From Chloroflexus sp. (GTDB lineage Bacteria > Chloroflexota > Anaerolineae > Anaerolineales > Villigracilaceae): a stretch of 33,402 nucleotides of DNA. Of this stretch, positions 23,776-30,677 are shown piece by piece. Below the pieces are notes generated by a model. That model searched no databases. It saw nothing but the letters and a program-made list of their open reading frames with translations, and had not been told where the DNA came from. The stretch lies in contig DYHT01000017.1 of assembly GCA_020723995.1 (NCBI GenBank), positions 1 through 33,402 of the forward strand, read 5' to 3'. The translations under genes and the position numbers were made by a program. Within the stretch, counting starts at the first letter, position 1. Each line of letters begins with the position of its first letter.

Positions 23776-23793
23776 GTGGAGATGGCGGGAATC
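23776..23793 (-). repeat. Displaced copy of the tmRNA 3' end
   Basis: These 18 bases (GTGGAGATGGCGGGAATC on the plus strand) are identical to 23858-23875, which form the last part of the tmRNA T-arm and acceptor stem. The copy lies 82 bp downstream of the true end, next to its own terminator. This is the pattern left by integration into a tmRNA gene. Confidence 0.8.
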
Positions 23794-23816
23794 AAATTTC
23801 TCGTGAGGCTGTGATT

Positions 23817-23855
23817 AAAAGACTTCGACCAGCGGTATAATCACTGGTCAAAGTC
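23817..23855 (-). terminator. tmRNA terminator
   Basis: GACTTCGACCAG (23821-23832) pairs with CTGGTCAAAGTC (23844-23855), with one mismatch and an 11-base loop. On the minus strand the stem is followed by TTTTAATC. It begins 3 bases after the tmRNA 3' end. Confidence 0.88.
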
Positions 23856-23877
23856 TTGTGGAGATGGCGGGAATCGA

Positions 23878-24171
23878 CGCTTGGTCCCGGGCTTTCGCAC
23901 CGGCGCTGACTATCTCTTGAAGTGGCTTATGCCATTTCTCCGGCGTATTGTAGGGAGATTAGATTATGGTTGACGTTGAGACCTTTTTCTCCTTACCCTA
24001 GTACTCCATATTACGGTTGTAATTTAGGAGCCTATGAGTCGATGCAGGGCTTATCCCTTTCGGGTTCACCCCTCAGGGTTAGCATCGGCATAGGCCGGTG
24101 AGCTTTCCCTGATTAAGCCGGATTTTTCCCTGCATGTCGCCATGCAGGGGGGCTCATTTGGTTGTTAAAGA
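23878..24171 (-). mobile_element. Group I intron in the tmRNA T-loop
   Basis: 294 nt inserted after the first T of the T-loop. The exon ends in T and the intron ends in G (c23878 on plus), as group I splicing needs. Of the three possible joins that rebuild the T-loop, only this one satisfies both rules. Structure seen: a GCGA-capped stem of CCCTGCATG with CATGCAGGG, CCC-GAAA-GGG inside a stem CGATGC/GCATCG, a GACT/AGTC pairing that fits P7 (3' strand in AAGAGATAGTC), and a GC-rich P9-like hairpin with a GAAA loop. No endonuclease frame is present. P1 was not resolved with certainty. Confidence 0.82.
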
Positions 24172-24421
24172 ACCCGCGTCCGAAAGACTCGACCCTCGGA
24201 AATCTACGAGCGTAGCCGGTTGAAGCGTGTCACCGCAGGTCTCACAGCCGGCCAAGATGACCTGTGGCCAGTCGCCCAGGCCCGAAGGCCCTCTTTCGCA
24301 CATTTAGCGACATCCTGTGCGGCACACCGCCTTTATGACGCCCGACCCTGCCACCGGGCGGAGAACGGGGCAGGCGGACGCGGCCTCGCTTCTAGGGAGA
24401 CCGGCTGCTCATACCATCGCC

Positions 24422-24463
24422 TTAGGCGGCGAGGGGCATAGCAGCATAGGAAGTGCGGTTGGC
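24422..24463 (-). CDS. tmRNA proteolysis-tag reading frame
   Basis: Thirteen codons and TAA within the tmRNA encode ANRTSYAAMPLAA. The ending xLAA is the degron recognised by ClpXP-type proteases. It is read after trans-translation switches the ribosome to the resume codon GCC and has no start codon of its own. Confidence 0.88.
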   Translation of the reverse strand, partial: ANRTSYAAMPLAA

Positions 24464-24558
24464 ACTTGATTTTTTGCGCTGGTTTAACGAGTTCGGCGCC
24501 TCTCGGCTCGTATTCCGGGACCAGCCTCTTCCGTCGAAGCCTGTCATCCCCGGATAGA

Positions 24559-24589
24559 GGGGATATTCCCCAGTGCTTTGATTATAGCA
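24559..24589 (-). promoter_or_regulatory. ssrA promoter and leader palindrome
   Basis: TGCTATAAT on the minus strand (24589-24581) is an extended -10 box. Nine bases after it, GGGG AATAT CCCC (24571-24559) can form a small hairpin in the roughly 22-base 5' leader that must be removed from the tmRNA precursor, presumably by RNase P. No convincing -35 is seen. Confidence 0.7.
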
Positions 24590-24628
24590 CAAACAGTCAT
24601 GATATACTCACTCTGAAACTTCTGAAAC

Positions 24629-24659
24629 CCGGCGGGGTTGTTTTAGTAAACCCCTCCGG
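24629..24659 (+). promoter_or_regulatory. Hairpin before the sigma-factor gene
   Basis: CCGGCGGGGTT (24629-24639) pairs with AACCCCTCCGG (24649-24659), with one mismatch and a nine-base loop. It ends just before the ribosome site AAGGTG (24661-24666), so it may influence translation, or be a transcription signal. Confidence 0.5.
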
Positions 24660-24670
24660 TAAGGTGAAAT

Positions 24671-25234
24671 GTGCCGGAGTATATAGAGAGTAAAATATTG
24701 GCGCGTGCCTCCCAGGGCGATCAAGAGGCTTTCGGCCTCCTGTACGAACATTACGTTGAGCGTATCTTCAACTACGTTTATTATCGTACTGGCAACGTGC
24801 ACGATGCTGAAGACTTGACAGCCCGCGTTTTTTACCGCGCCATGCACCACATCCACAATTACCGCGACCGGGGCGTGCCATTTTCGGCCTGGTTGTATCG
24901 CATCGCCCACAACCTGGTCGCCAACTGGCATCGTGACCGCAGCCGCCGCCAGGAGATCCCGCTCGACGATACGCCAACTCTGCACTTTAAGGGAGATCCA
25001 CCGGAAGTAACCATGATGTTGACCGAGGAGCGGGAGGCGCTGCTCAAACTTATCCGCTGCCTGCCGTCTGAACGCCAGCACCTTTTGATCCTAAAATTTG
25101 TCGAGCAAATGTCCAACGCAGAGATCGGCCAGATCATGGGTCGCAGTGAGGGCGCGGTGAAAAGCCTTTATCACCGCACATTGTTAGTCCTAAGGGATGA
25201 GGTTGGTGGAATTGATTTATTGGAAGGAGGATAA
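24671..25234 (+). CDS. ECF-type sigma factor (sigma-70 family)
   Basis: 187 residues with a GTG start after AAGGTGAAAT. Sigma region 2 is residues about 10-85 (DQEAFGLLYEHYVERIFNYV; GNVHDAEDLTARVFYRA; RIAHNLVANWHRDRSRR). Region 4 is about 125-178 (CLPSERQHLLILKFVEQMSN; EIGQIMGRSEGAVKSLYHRT), a helix-turn-helix that reads -35 boxes. No region 1.1 or 3, as in ECF factors. The signal and regulon are unknown. Downstream is a small membrane protein that could be its regulator, although no anti-sigma domain is recognised. It diverges from the tmRNA promoter. Confidence 0.9.
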   Translation: MPEYIESKILARASQGDQEAFGLLYEHYVERIFNYVYYRTGNVHDAEDLTARVFYRAMHHIHNYRDRGVPFSAWLYRIAHNLVANWHRDRSRRQEIPLDDTPTLHFKGDPPEVTMMLTEEREALLKLIRCLPSERQHLLILKFVEQMSNAEIGQIMGRSEGAVKSLYHRTLLVLRDEVGGIDLLEGG

Positions 25235-25235
25235 A

Positions 25236-25355
25236 ATGTTACGTAATTCGGGATTCAATCCTGACCGACCTCTCGATCTCGGTGGCTGCCAATCTCGGAC
25301 CTGGCACGGTCGGCCTGGTTGTTTATCCGGTGGGAGAGTGACGATATGGAAGTGA
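25236..25355 (+). CDS. Small ORF after the sigma gene (uncertain, perhaps frameshifted)
   Basis: A 39-codon frame starts one base after the sigma stop with an excellent site (AAGGAGG, 25224-25230). The peptide starts MLRNSGFNPDRPLDL and ends in a basic tail. Over 25261-25338 the neighbouring frame reads LTDLSISVAANLGPGTVGLV and then VYPVGE before a stop, which looks more protein-like but lacks a start. This suggests a frameshifted small gene. The next gene's ATG overlaps its end. No family recognised. Confidence 0.35.
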   Translation: MLRNSGFNPDRPLDLGGCQSRTWHGRPGCLSGGRVTIWK

Positions 25356-25678
25356 CACGACGATTGATGGAGGCCTCAAAAGATAAGCTCGCCTCGTTGG
25401 AAAACCGGCTGGCAGGCATCTTGAAACCCATCCAGCCGCGCCAGGAATTCGTGCGCGGCCTGCGGACAAAAATCCAGATTACCACCCAGCCGGTCATCGT
25501 GCGCAGGTTTACCCGGCGGCAATTCTTGTTCCTGCTCATCGCCGGCATTATCTCCACCACCGTGTTGCTGGCGATGGGTGTGCGCGCTTTGTTTTCTTTG
25601 CTGACCGCCCTAGGAATTATTCAGCAGGCTGACCGCCAGCTCAGGAATCAAAGAAAGATTGCCTCCCATCGACCTTGA
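25346..25678 (+). CDS. Small membrane protein, possible sigma-associated protein
   Basis: 110 residues from ATG 25346. The first 60 are charged and helical (MEVTRRLMEASKDKLASLEN) and likely cytoplasmic. A basic patch RRFTRRQ precedes a single membrane helix (about 62-84, LFLLIAGIISTTVLLAMGV). The tail is short. The GGGAGAGTGACGAT site precedes it. Its position 100 bases after an ECF sigma gene suggests an anti-sigma-like or regulatory role, but no zinc or other anti-sigma motif is visible. A strong terminator follows. Confidence 0.7.
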   Translation: MEVTRRLMEASKDKLASLENRLAGILKPIQPRQEFVRGLRTKIQITTQPVIVRRFTRRQFLFLLIAGIISTTVLLAMGVRALFSLLTALGIIQQADRQLRNQRKIASHRP

Positions 25679-25713
25679 CCAGGGTCAATTCAAGATTATC
25701 CCATCGTATATTA

Positions 25714-25756
25714 AGCGACAGTCACTTGAACCAACTCAAGTGACTGTCGCTTTTTC
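25714..25756 (+). terminator. Intrinsic terminator of the sigma operon
   Basis: AGCGACAGTCACTTGA (25714-25729) and TCAAGTGACTGTCGCT (25736-25751) form a perfect 16-bp stem with a six-base loop, followed by TTTTCT. This is the strongest terminator in the window. Confidence 0.95.
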
Positions 25757-25770
25757 TAGCGTGATTTCAT

Positions 25771-25798
25771 GGCTCCCATGCCCGGCGGCGTGGGAGCC
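25771..25798. repeat. REP-like inverted repeat, copy 2 (GGCTCCCATGCC)
   Basis: GGCTCCCATGCC (25771-25782) and GGCGTGGGAGCC (25787-25798) with a 4-base loop. The arms are identical to those at 22690-22724. The remainder of the gap to the S41 gene (25799-25979) shows no credible gene. Confidence 0.85.
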
Positions 25799-25938
25799 GC
25801 CTCTGCGGCCTTATCTAACAGTACTGCCTCTAGAGGCAGTTTGAACGCTTCAGTGACGCGCAAGGTCAAATGACGCGCGGCCTGTTGCAGCCCCGGGGCG
25901 AGGCCGGGCAACTCTGCCAGGGCGCACAATAAAAGAGT

Positions 25939-25944
25939 TATAAT
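25939..25944 (+). promoter_or_regulatory. -10 box of the S41-like gene
   Basis: TATAAT, 35 bases before the ATG, followed by AAAGAGGTG as ribosome site. No good -35 is apparent upstream. Confidence 0.5.
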
Positions 25945-25979
25945 CAGGCAGAACTTCGGTAAATTAAAGAGGTGAAACC

Positions 25980-28466
25980 ATGAGGTCGAGATCGAAAATT
26001 TTCGTAGTACTCGCCGTTGCGTTCTTGGCGTTGACAGCCTGTAGCTTGGGGGCGCAAACTCCGCCCGCAACCAATGTGCCGCCGCCGCAGGAAGCCTCGA
26101 TCAAGAATGAGCCATACGAGATCAAAGGCTCGTTCGATTATACCAACAGCATAATTACCGATTACTACGTGGAGCATGCCGTCGCGTTGGTGGACATGTA
26201 CGGCTTCGTCACCCGCGACCGGGAGTGGGAGATTCCAGTCACCTCGCAGACACTGGGTTTCCTGGTAATTGACAAGGAGAAGATGCATGGCCAGTATACT
26301 CTGGGACTGCCGGCCAAGCCGACCGGTGCCTTCGCCGATGTGGATAATAATGGCAAGACCGACAGCGGCGTGCAGATTTTTGCGGTCTCCTATTGGCCGA
26401 ACCTGACCGGCGGCCCATACTCGGAGGGCGACGACAGATCTTATGGTTGGCCGAGTTATCTGGCTTCCGTCAAGACCGATACTGAGAATGAAGATGAGGT
26501 TATCGGCGGCAAACTCGTCGTCTGGGCGGCGGATCACCAGCAATCCTTCCCGATCGGTTTCGGCGAGGACGGCCAGCTTTTCACCGCTGACGATCCAGTC
26601 GCTCCGCTCCCAGCCGGCTACACCATAGTTGACCTGGACAAGGAGCCGTTCACCTTTACCCAAGAACCTGAACCTGAGTTAACGCTCTACGAGCCGCAAG
26701 ATGTTGCCCTCAAAGATTTCTCGAATCTTTCCTACACCCAAGCCTTCGATAAAATATTTGATTTCGTGCGCATGAACTACGCCTTTAACGGTATTCAGGG
26801 AAAGCAGCCTGACTGGGATGCGCTCTACAAGGAAATTCAGCCGCGTGTGAAGCAAGCCGAGTCCAATAAAGACCCGCAAGCCTTCTATCTCGCCATACGC
26901 GATTATACCTGGGCCTTCAAGGATGGTCATGTTGGTGCAAGTGGCGGGGATATCGAGGATGAGATCTTTTCGAAAGATGTTTCTGGCGGCTACGGCTTCG
27001 CCATCCGTGAATTGGAGGATGGGCGCGTGATCGTTGTCTACGTTTTGGACGGTGGCCCGGCGGCGGAAGCTGGCATGGCGGTTGGCGCGACGGTTGCCGA
27101 GTTCAACAGCCAGCCGATCAGTGATGCCATTGCGGCAGTGAAACCCTGGTCGCTGCCACATTCAACCGAATCCGGCTTGCGTTATCAGCAGGCTCGCTAT
27201 CTGCTGCGGGCCTGGCCAGGCAGCGAAGCGACAGTAACTTTTGCCAACCCCGGCGGCCTATCTCAAACTGCAACCCTGAAGGCCATCGCCGAGCGCGCCT
27301 CATTCCGCCGCACGTCGGTCTATTTCGGCGTGGATAGCAACCCGATGTTGCCGGTGGAATTCAAGATTTTGGATTCGGGCGCTGGTTATATCCAGATCAA
27401 CTCGAACTACGACGACCTGAATCTGATCATCCGCCTGTTCCAGCGCGCCCTGGAAACCTTCAAGGCCAACGAAGTACCGGGCATCATCATAGACATGCGC
27501 TATAACTCGGGCGGCGCCAATCTCGGCCTGGCGGGCTTCCTGACGGATCAGGAAATCCCGATGGGTCAGCTCGAGTATTACAGCGAAAAAACTCAAAAGT
27601 TCGAGCCGGAGGGCATGCGCGACAAGGTACTGCCCAATCTTGAGCAGTATCGTTTCGATAAGATGGTTCTGCTGATCGGCCCGGCTTGTTACAGCGCCTG
27701 CGAACTGGAGTCGTATGGCTTCAGCCAGGTACCGGATATGATCGTGGTCGGCATGTATCCGACCGCTGGCGTGGAAGCTGAGGTGGCGCGCGGCCAGTTC
27801 GTATTGCCGGAAGGCATTTCTTTGCAGGTTCCCACCGGCCGCTTCACTCTTCCGGATGGCAGCCTCTTCTTGGAAGGTCAGGGTGTTCAGCCCACCCTGC
27901 GCGTACCGATCAATGAGACGACGGTCCTTTCTACGGATGATATTGTTTTGCAAATCGGCGAGAAAGCCATCCTGCAACCGCTGGGCGCGGGCATCACCCC
28001 GTCGGCTGCGCCCAAGTTGATGTCAAAAAGCGAAACCCAGTCTGCCCTGAGTAGAGACGTAAAGCTCTTGGACGAAAAGGCTCGCGAGCAATATAGCACC
28101 GAAGACCTGCTCGAGATGGATACCGCCTTTCCATACACCATAGCGCTATCCGAATCTACGCCCTTGATCTGGGCTTGGGGTTGGTGCGCCGTGGATCAGG
28201 CGACACTTGACGATAATCTGAGCAAGATGAAAGTCGCGTTCACGCTGAACGGCCAGGAAATTGCCATAGATAGTTTTCTGAAACTGGATTACGACTCCTC
28301 AGATGGGCAGAAATGCCGTGTTTACCTGCTTGGCCTGACGGATTGGCAAGGCGGTGAGAATCACGCCATTACGATCGTCACGATTACCGCCCCGCTCAAC
28401 GATGGCCAGTACGACTTCCCGGCCGGCCAGCAGATCTACGATTACGCGGTGTACGTCAAGCCGTAA
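25980..28466 (+). CDS. S41-like peptidase lipoprotein
   Basis: 828 residues. The lipobox LTAC gives C21 as the lipidation site. Residues about 30-225 are a family-unknown N-terminal domain. Residues about 240-330 are helical. A PDZ-like domain is at about 350-430 (VVYVLDGGPAAEAGMAVGAT). An S41 domain follows at about 440-640, with GIIIDMRYNSGGANLGL and GPACYSACELESYGF, where Ser572 fits the catalytic serine. The Lys usually found about 25 residues later in TFGKG is not seen; the text there is MYPTAGV. A C-terminal beta domain ends the protein. It may be an inactive or tricorn-like variant acting outside the cell. Confidence 0.82.
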   Translation: MRSRSKIFVVLAVAFLALTACSLGAQTPPATNVPPPQEASIKNEPYEIKGSFDYTNSIITDYYVEHAVALVDMYGFVTRDREWEIPVTSQTLGFLVIDKEKMHGQYTLGLPAKPTGAFADVDNNGKTDSGVQIFAVSYWPNLTGGPYSEGDDRSYGWPSYLASVKTDTENEDEVIGGKLVVWAADHQQSFPIGFGEDGQLFTADDPVAPLPAGYTIVDLDKEPFTFTQEPEPELTLYEPQDVALKDFSNLSYTQAFDKIFDFVRMNYAFNGIQGKQPDWDALYKEIQPRVKQAESNKDPQAFYLAIRDYTWAFKDGHVGASGGDIEDEIFSKDVSGGYGFAIRELEDGRVIVVYVLDGGPAAEAGMAVGATVAEFNSQPISDAIAAVKPWSLPHSTESGLRYQQARYLLRAWPGSEATVTFANPGGLSQTATLKAIAERASFRRTSVYFGVDSNPMLPVEFKILDSGAGYIQINSNYDDLNLIIRLFQRALETFKANEVPGIIIDMRYNSGGANLGLAGFLTDQEIPMGQLEYYSEKTQKFEPEGMRDKVLPNLEQYRFDKMVLLIGPACYSACELESYGFSQVPDMIVVGMYPTAGVEAEVARGQFVLPEGISLQVPTGRFTLPDGSLFLEGQGVQPTLRVPINETTVLSTDDIVLQIGEKAILQPLGAGITPSAAPKLMSKSETQSALSRDVKLLDEKAREQYSTEDLLEMDTAFPYTIALSESTPLIWAWGWCAVDQATLDDNLSKMKVAFTLNGQEIAIDSFLKLDYDSSDGQKCRVYLLGLTDWQGGENHAITIVTITAPLNDGQYDFPAGQQIYDYAVYVKP

Positions 28467-28493
28467 GCGAGTCTGATCTCTGTGAGCTATACG

Positions 28494-28523
28494 AGACCTG
28501 ACAGCCATCTGTCAGGTCTTTTA
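28494..28523 (+). terminator. Intrinsic terminator of the S41-like gene
   Basis: AGACCTGACAG (28494-28504), loop CCAT, CTGTCAGGTCT (28509-28519), then TTTTA. The 11-bp stem is perfect. Confidence 0.93.
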
Positions 28524-28548
28524 CTTTCGCAGATTTTTATAGTATCAT

Positions 28549-28562
28549 TGTAACCGGTTACA
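28549..28562. promoter_or_regulatory. LacI-family operator (TGTAACCGGTTACA)
   Basis: A perfect 14-bp palindrome with the central CG typical of LacI/CcpA-family sites. It sits just downstream of a weak TATAGT (28538-28543) and just before the AAGGAGG ribosome site of the glycosidase remnant. The core differs from the TGGGAGCGCTCCCA sites near the local LacI gene, so another LacI-type protein probably reads it. Confidence 0.75.
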
Positions 28563-28575
28563 TAAGGAGGACGAA

Positions 28576-28975
28576 ATGAGATACTCAATGTCCTTTTTCA
28601 TGTTTTTCTGCTCATTTTTTTCATCGCCGCATGTAATTCGTCCGCGACGCTGGCCATTGCCCCTTCGCCCACGCCCCTGCCAACCCCGACGACAGTTCCG
28701 ACCCCCGTCCCTGGCGCGCTTTATGTTGACCCGAATCTGAATCTCGGGCCAATCAGCCCGCTGGTCTATGGCACGAATCACGGCCCGTGGGTGGCTGTCC
28801 CGTTTGGGATGATGCCGGCCGCCGAGCAGGCCGGGGTCGCGGTGGTGCGTTTCCCCGGCGGCGCGTGGGGTGATAATAACAATTTGAAGTCTTACCAGAT
28901 TGACCAGTTCATTACCTTATGCGATCAACTCGGCGTAATCCCCAGCATCAGCGTGCGCCTGAAGAAAGGCACGCC
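28576..28975 (+). pseudogene. Fragment of a secreted glycosidase-like lipoprotein
   Basis: The ATG at 28576 has a consensus site AAGGAGG, but the frame shifts within the signal peptide near 28596-28601 (one base missing). The correct frame continues as FIAACNSSATLAIAP, with a lipobox, a Pro/Thr linker, then GALYVDPNLNLGPISPLVYG and VVRFPGGAWGDNNNLKSYQI, ending in IPSISVRL. This resembles the start of alpha-L-arabinofuranosidase-type enzymes (GH39/GH51-like). The rest is missing, joined at about 28970 to unrelated sequence. Probably a plant-polysaccharide or glycan-degrading gene in the past. Confidence 0.75.
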
Positions 28976-29259
28976 CTCGTCACGCTCCAGATCATCGAAC
29001 TGCTGCGCAAAAACTTCGGCGTCAACATCAACCTGGGCGCCAGCAATGTCTCGTTTGGCCTGCCGGATTGCTTGAGTATCAATCAAGCCTTCCTGGCGCT
29101 GGCCATCCAGATGGGGCGACTTGCTCGATCACCGACCCGGTCAAGCTTGGCACGACGGTCAAGGCCGCCGACTTGCTGCTTGGCCGTGATGATTACGCCA
29201 TGAAATTTATCAAGTACTTCCGAGCAGCCGAGGCGCTACGGGCGAAGGAGAACGCTTAA
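28976..29259 (+). pseudogene. Fragment of a pterin-binding methyltransferase
   Basis: Two frames together match the C-terminal third of a methyltetrahydrofolate-type (AcsE/MetH pterin-binding) enzyme. The first is ALVTLQIIELLRKNFGVNIN, then LGASNVSFGLPD and AFLALAIQMG. After a one-base loss near 29120 comes ATCSITDPVKLGTTVKAADL and LLGRDDYAMKFIKYFRAAE, to a TAA at 29257-29259. The block GASNVSFGLP is the most specific evidence. The N-terminal part is not present. It has no functional link to the sugar genes around it, so it was joined here by rearrangement. Confidence 0.7.
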
Positions 29260-29261
29260 CT

Positions 29262-29634
29262 CAGCTTACGCACGCCATACTTCATGACGTTGCCGCGCGA
29301 ATTGGACGAGGCGGCCATGATGGACGGAGCAAGTCCGCTGCGCATTCTGTGGTCGGTTATTCTACCCCAATCCTACCCGGTGCTTATGGCCGTGACCGTA
29401 TTTCACATCATGTGGGCCTGGAACGACTATTTTGGGCCGCTCATCTACCTATCTACCAATCGCGATCTGTGGCCGATCTCCGTGGCGATTTCTACTTTCA
29501 GCGGTATCTATGGATCAAGGCCGCAGCTTATCCAGGCTTCCGCGCTGCTGGCGTTGATTCTACCGTTGATCCTGTTTTTCCTCGCCCAGCGTTTCTTTGT
29601 CCAGGGCATCGTCATCACCGGCGTTGAAAAGTAA
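29262..29634 (+). pseudogene. C-terminal half of a carbohydrate ABC permease (MalG-like)
   Basis: The frame resumes as LSLRTPYFMTLPRELDEAAM, containing the EAA loop of inner-membrane sugar permeases (PRELDEAAMMDGASPLRILW) that contacts the ATPase. Two or three C-terminal helices follow and it ends in RFFVQGIVITGVEK, the standard MalG-type tail. The first roughly 160 residues are absent. ATG 29284 is internal and has no ribosome site. Its natural partners would be a MalF-type permease and a binding protein such as 31898-33340. Confidence 0.85.
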
Positions 29635-29644
29635 GGATGTCAAA

Positions 29645-30475
29645 ATGAAAGTAGCAGTGATTGGCGGCGGCTCGACTTACACGCCGGAACTGGTCAGCGG
29701 TTTTCTCGCCCGCGTGGAACAATTCCCGCTCAGCGCACTCTGGCTGATGGATATTGATGCCGCGCGGCTCGACATCGTCGGCGGGTTTGCCCAGCGCATC
29801 GTGGAACACAAAAGCTCGCCTTTCAAGGTGGTTTTGACTACCGACCAGCGCGCAGCCGTCAAGGATGCGTCCTACGTCACCACCCAGCTACGCGTTGGCC
29901 AGATGGAAGCGCGGCGCAAGGACGAATACCTCGGTCAGCGTCACGGCCTGATCGGCCAAGAAACCACCGGCGTGGGTGGTATGGCCAAAGCCCTGCGCAC
30001 CATTCCGGTTATTCTCGAGATCGCCGAGGATATGCGCCAATTGGCGCAGCCCGGCGCGTTGCTGGCCAACTTCACCAACCCGGCCGGGTTGGTCACGCAG
30101 GCGCTGGTCAAATATGCGCCATACGTACCATCAGTTGGCGTCTGCAACGTCTCGATCACCACGAAAATGATGCTCATGGGCAGGCTCGAGCAGGCGACGG
30201 GCGAAAGTATTGACCCGGCGCGCACCGACCTCAAGACCCTCGGCTTGAACCACCTTTCCTGGCACCGTGGCCTGATTGTGGACGGCAAAGACATCTGGCC
30301 ACAGGTCATCGCAGGTTACATTGCCGCGCTCAAAGCCGAGCAGCATCCTGAATGGGATGCCCGTATGGTGGAAATCATGGGCATGATCCCGAACTATTAC
30401 CTGCAATATTATTATTACACTGCCAAAAAATTGGGTGGTCTCCCTGTTGAGCGCAGTCACGGGCCCCGGCTTTGA
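29645..30475 (+). pseudogene. Truncated GH4 6-phospho-glycosidase
   Basis: The ATG follows AAGGATGTCAAA. Residues 1 to about 266 match glycoside hydrolase family 4 (LicH/CelF-like, NAD+- and metal-dependent). The NAD loop is VAVIGGGSTYTPELV. Further blocks are [57 protein letters not shown] and [13 protein letters not shown]4 proteins are about 430-460 residues. This one ends after IPNYYLQYYYYTAKKLGG, with about ten unrelated codons to a stop. The lost third includes conserved helices, so activity is unlikely. Confidence 0.85.
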
Positions 30476-30567
30476 ACCGCGAAGCAACAAAGACTGCGAA
30501 GGCTTATTTCAGGTTCTTCTTGGCGTTCTTTCCCGAAGGACACCGGGACGGTGCGCACCTTCGCGGT
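30476..30567. repeat. Inverted element with ACCGCGAAG ends
   Basis: ACCGCGAAG (30476-30484) and CTTCGCGGT (30559-30567) are perfect inverted copies. The interior has further GCGAAG-like and CTTGGCGTTCTT-like words on opposite strands. It begins where the GH4 homology stops, so it may mark the deletion or insertion junction. The stretch 30568-30642 shows nothing else. Confidence 0.7.
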
Positions 30568-30642
30568 AAATCTCTGACGCCGTTTTTGGAAACTGCAACG
30601 AAGAGGGAGACCATCAATTCGCACCAGCACTTGTAAAACCAG

Positions 30643-30671
30643 TTGACAGGGGGAGTAAAAACCACTATAAT
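30643..30671 (+). promoter_or_regulatory. Consensus sigma-70 promoter for the LacI gene
   Basis: TTGACA (30643-30648) and TATAAT (30666-30671) match consensus exactly with 17-bp spacing. The expected start (about 30678) coincides with the first operator. Confidence 0.92.
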
Positions 30672-30677
30672 ATATTT

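Larger units (their letters stand above)
23859..24551 (-). ncRNA. ssrA: tmRNA (transfer-messenger RNA), interrupted by an intron
   Basis: Rescues stalled ribosomes with SmpB by tagging the nascent protein. The 5' end reads GGGGATGACAGGCTTCGACG, the tmRNA hallmark. GGGGATG pairs with CATCTCC at the 3' end (discriminator A at 23859; CCA not fully encoded). The tag frame is at 24463-24422: resume codon GCC, peptide ANRTSYAAMPLAA, stop TAA, preceded by CAAAAAATCAAGT, as in other tmRNAs. The primary gene is 693 nt, far beyond the usual 350-400. Removing 24171-23878 restores the T-arm GCGGG-TTCGATT-CCCGC and gives 399 nt (380 + 19). Confidence 0.93.

Noticed and set aside
24220-24441. A 73-codon frame on the plus strand at the tmRNA locus
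   Set aside because: It lies entirely over the complementary strand of a structured RNA and has no start signal or protein-like pattern.
23859-24551. RNase P RNA or 6S RNA as the identity of this locus
   Set aside because: No GAGGAAAGTCC-type RNase P core is present. The tag frame, acceptor stem and TTCGACGG block identify tmRNA.
25756-26070. Minus-strand frame with LPGLAPGLQQAARHLT before the S41 gene
   Set aside because: The middle looks somewhat protein-like, but it overlaps the S41 promoter and signal sequence, ends in the REP-like repeat and has no ribosome site. At most a remnant, not supported enough to annotate.
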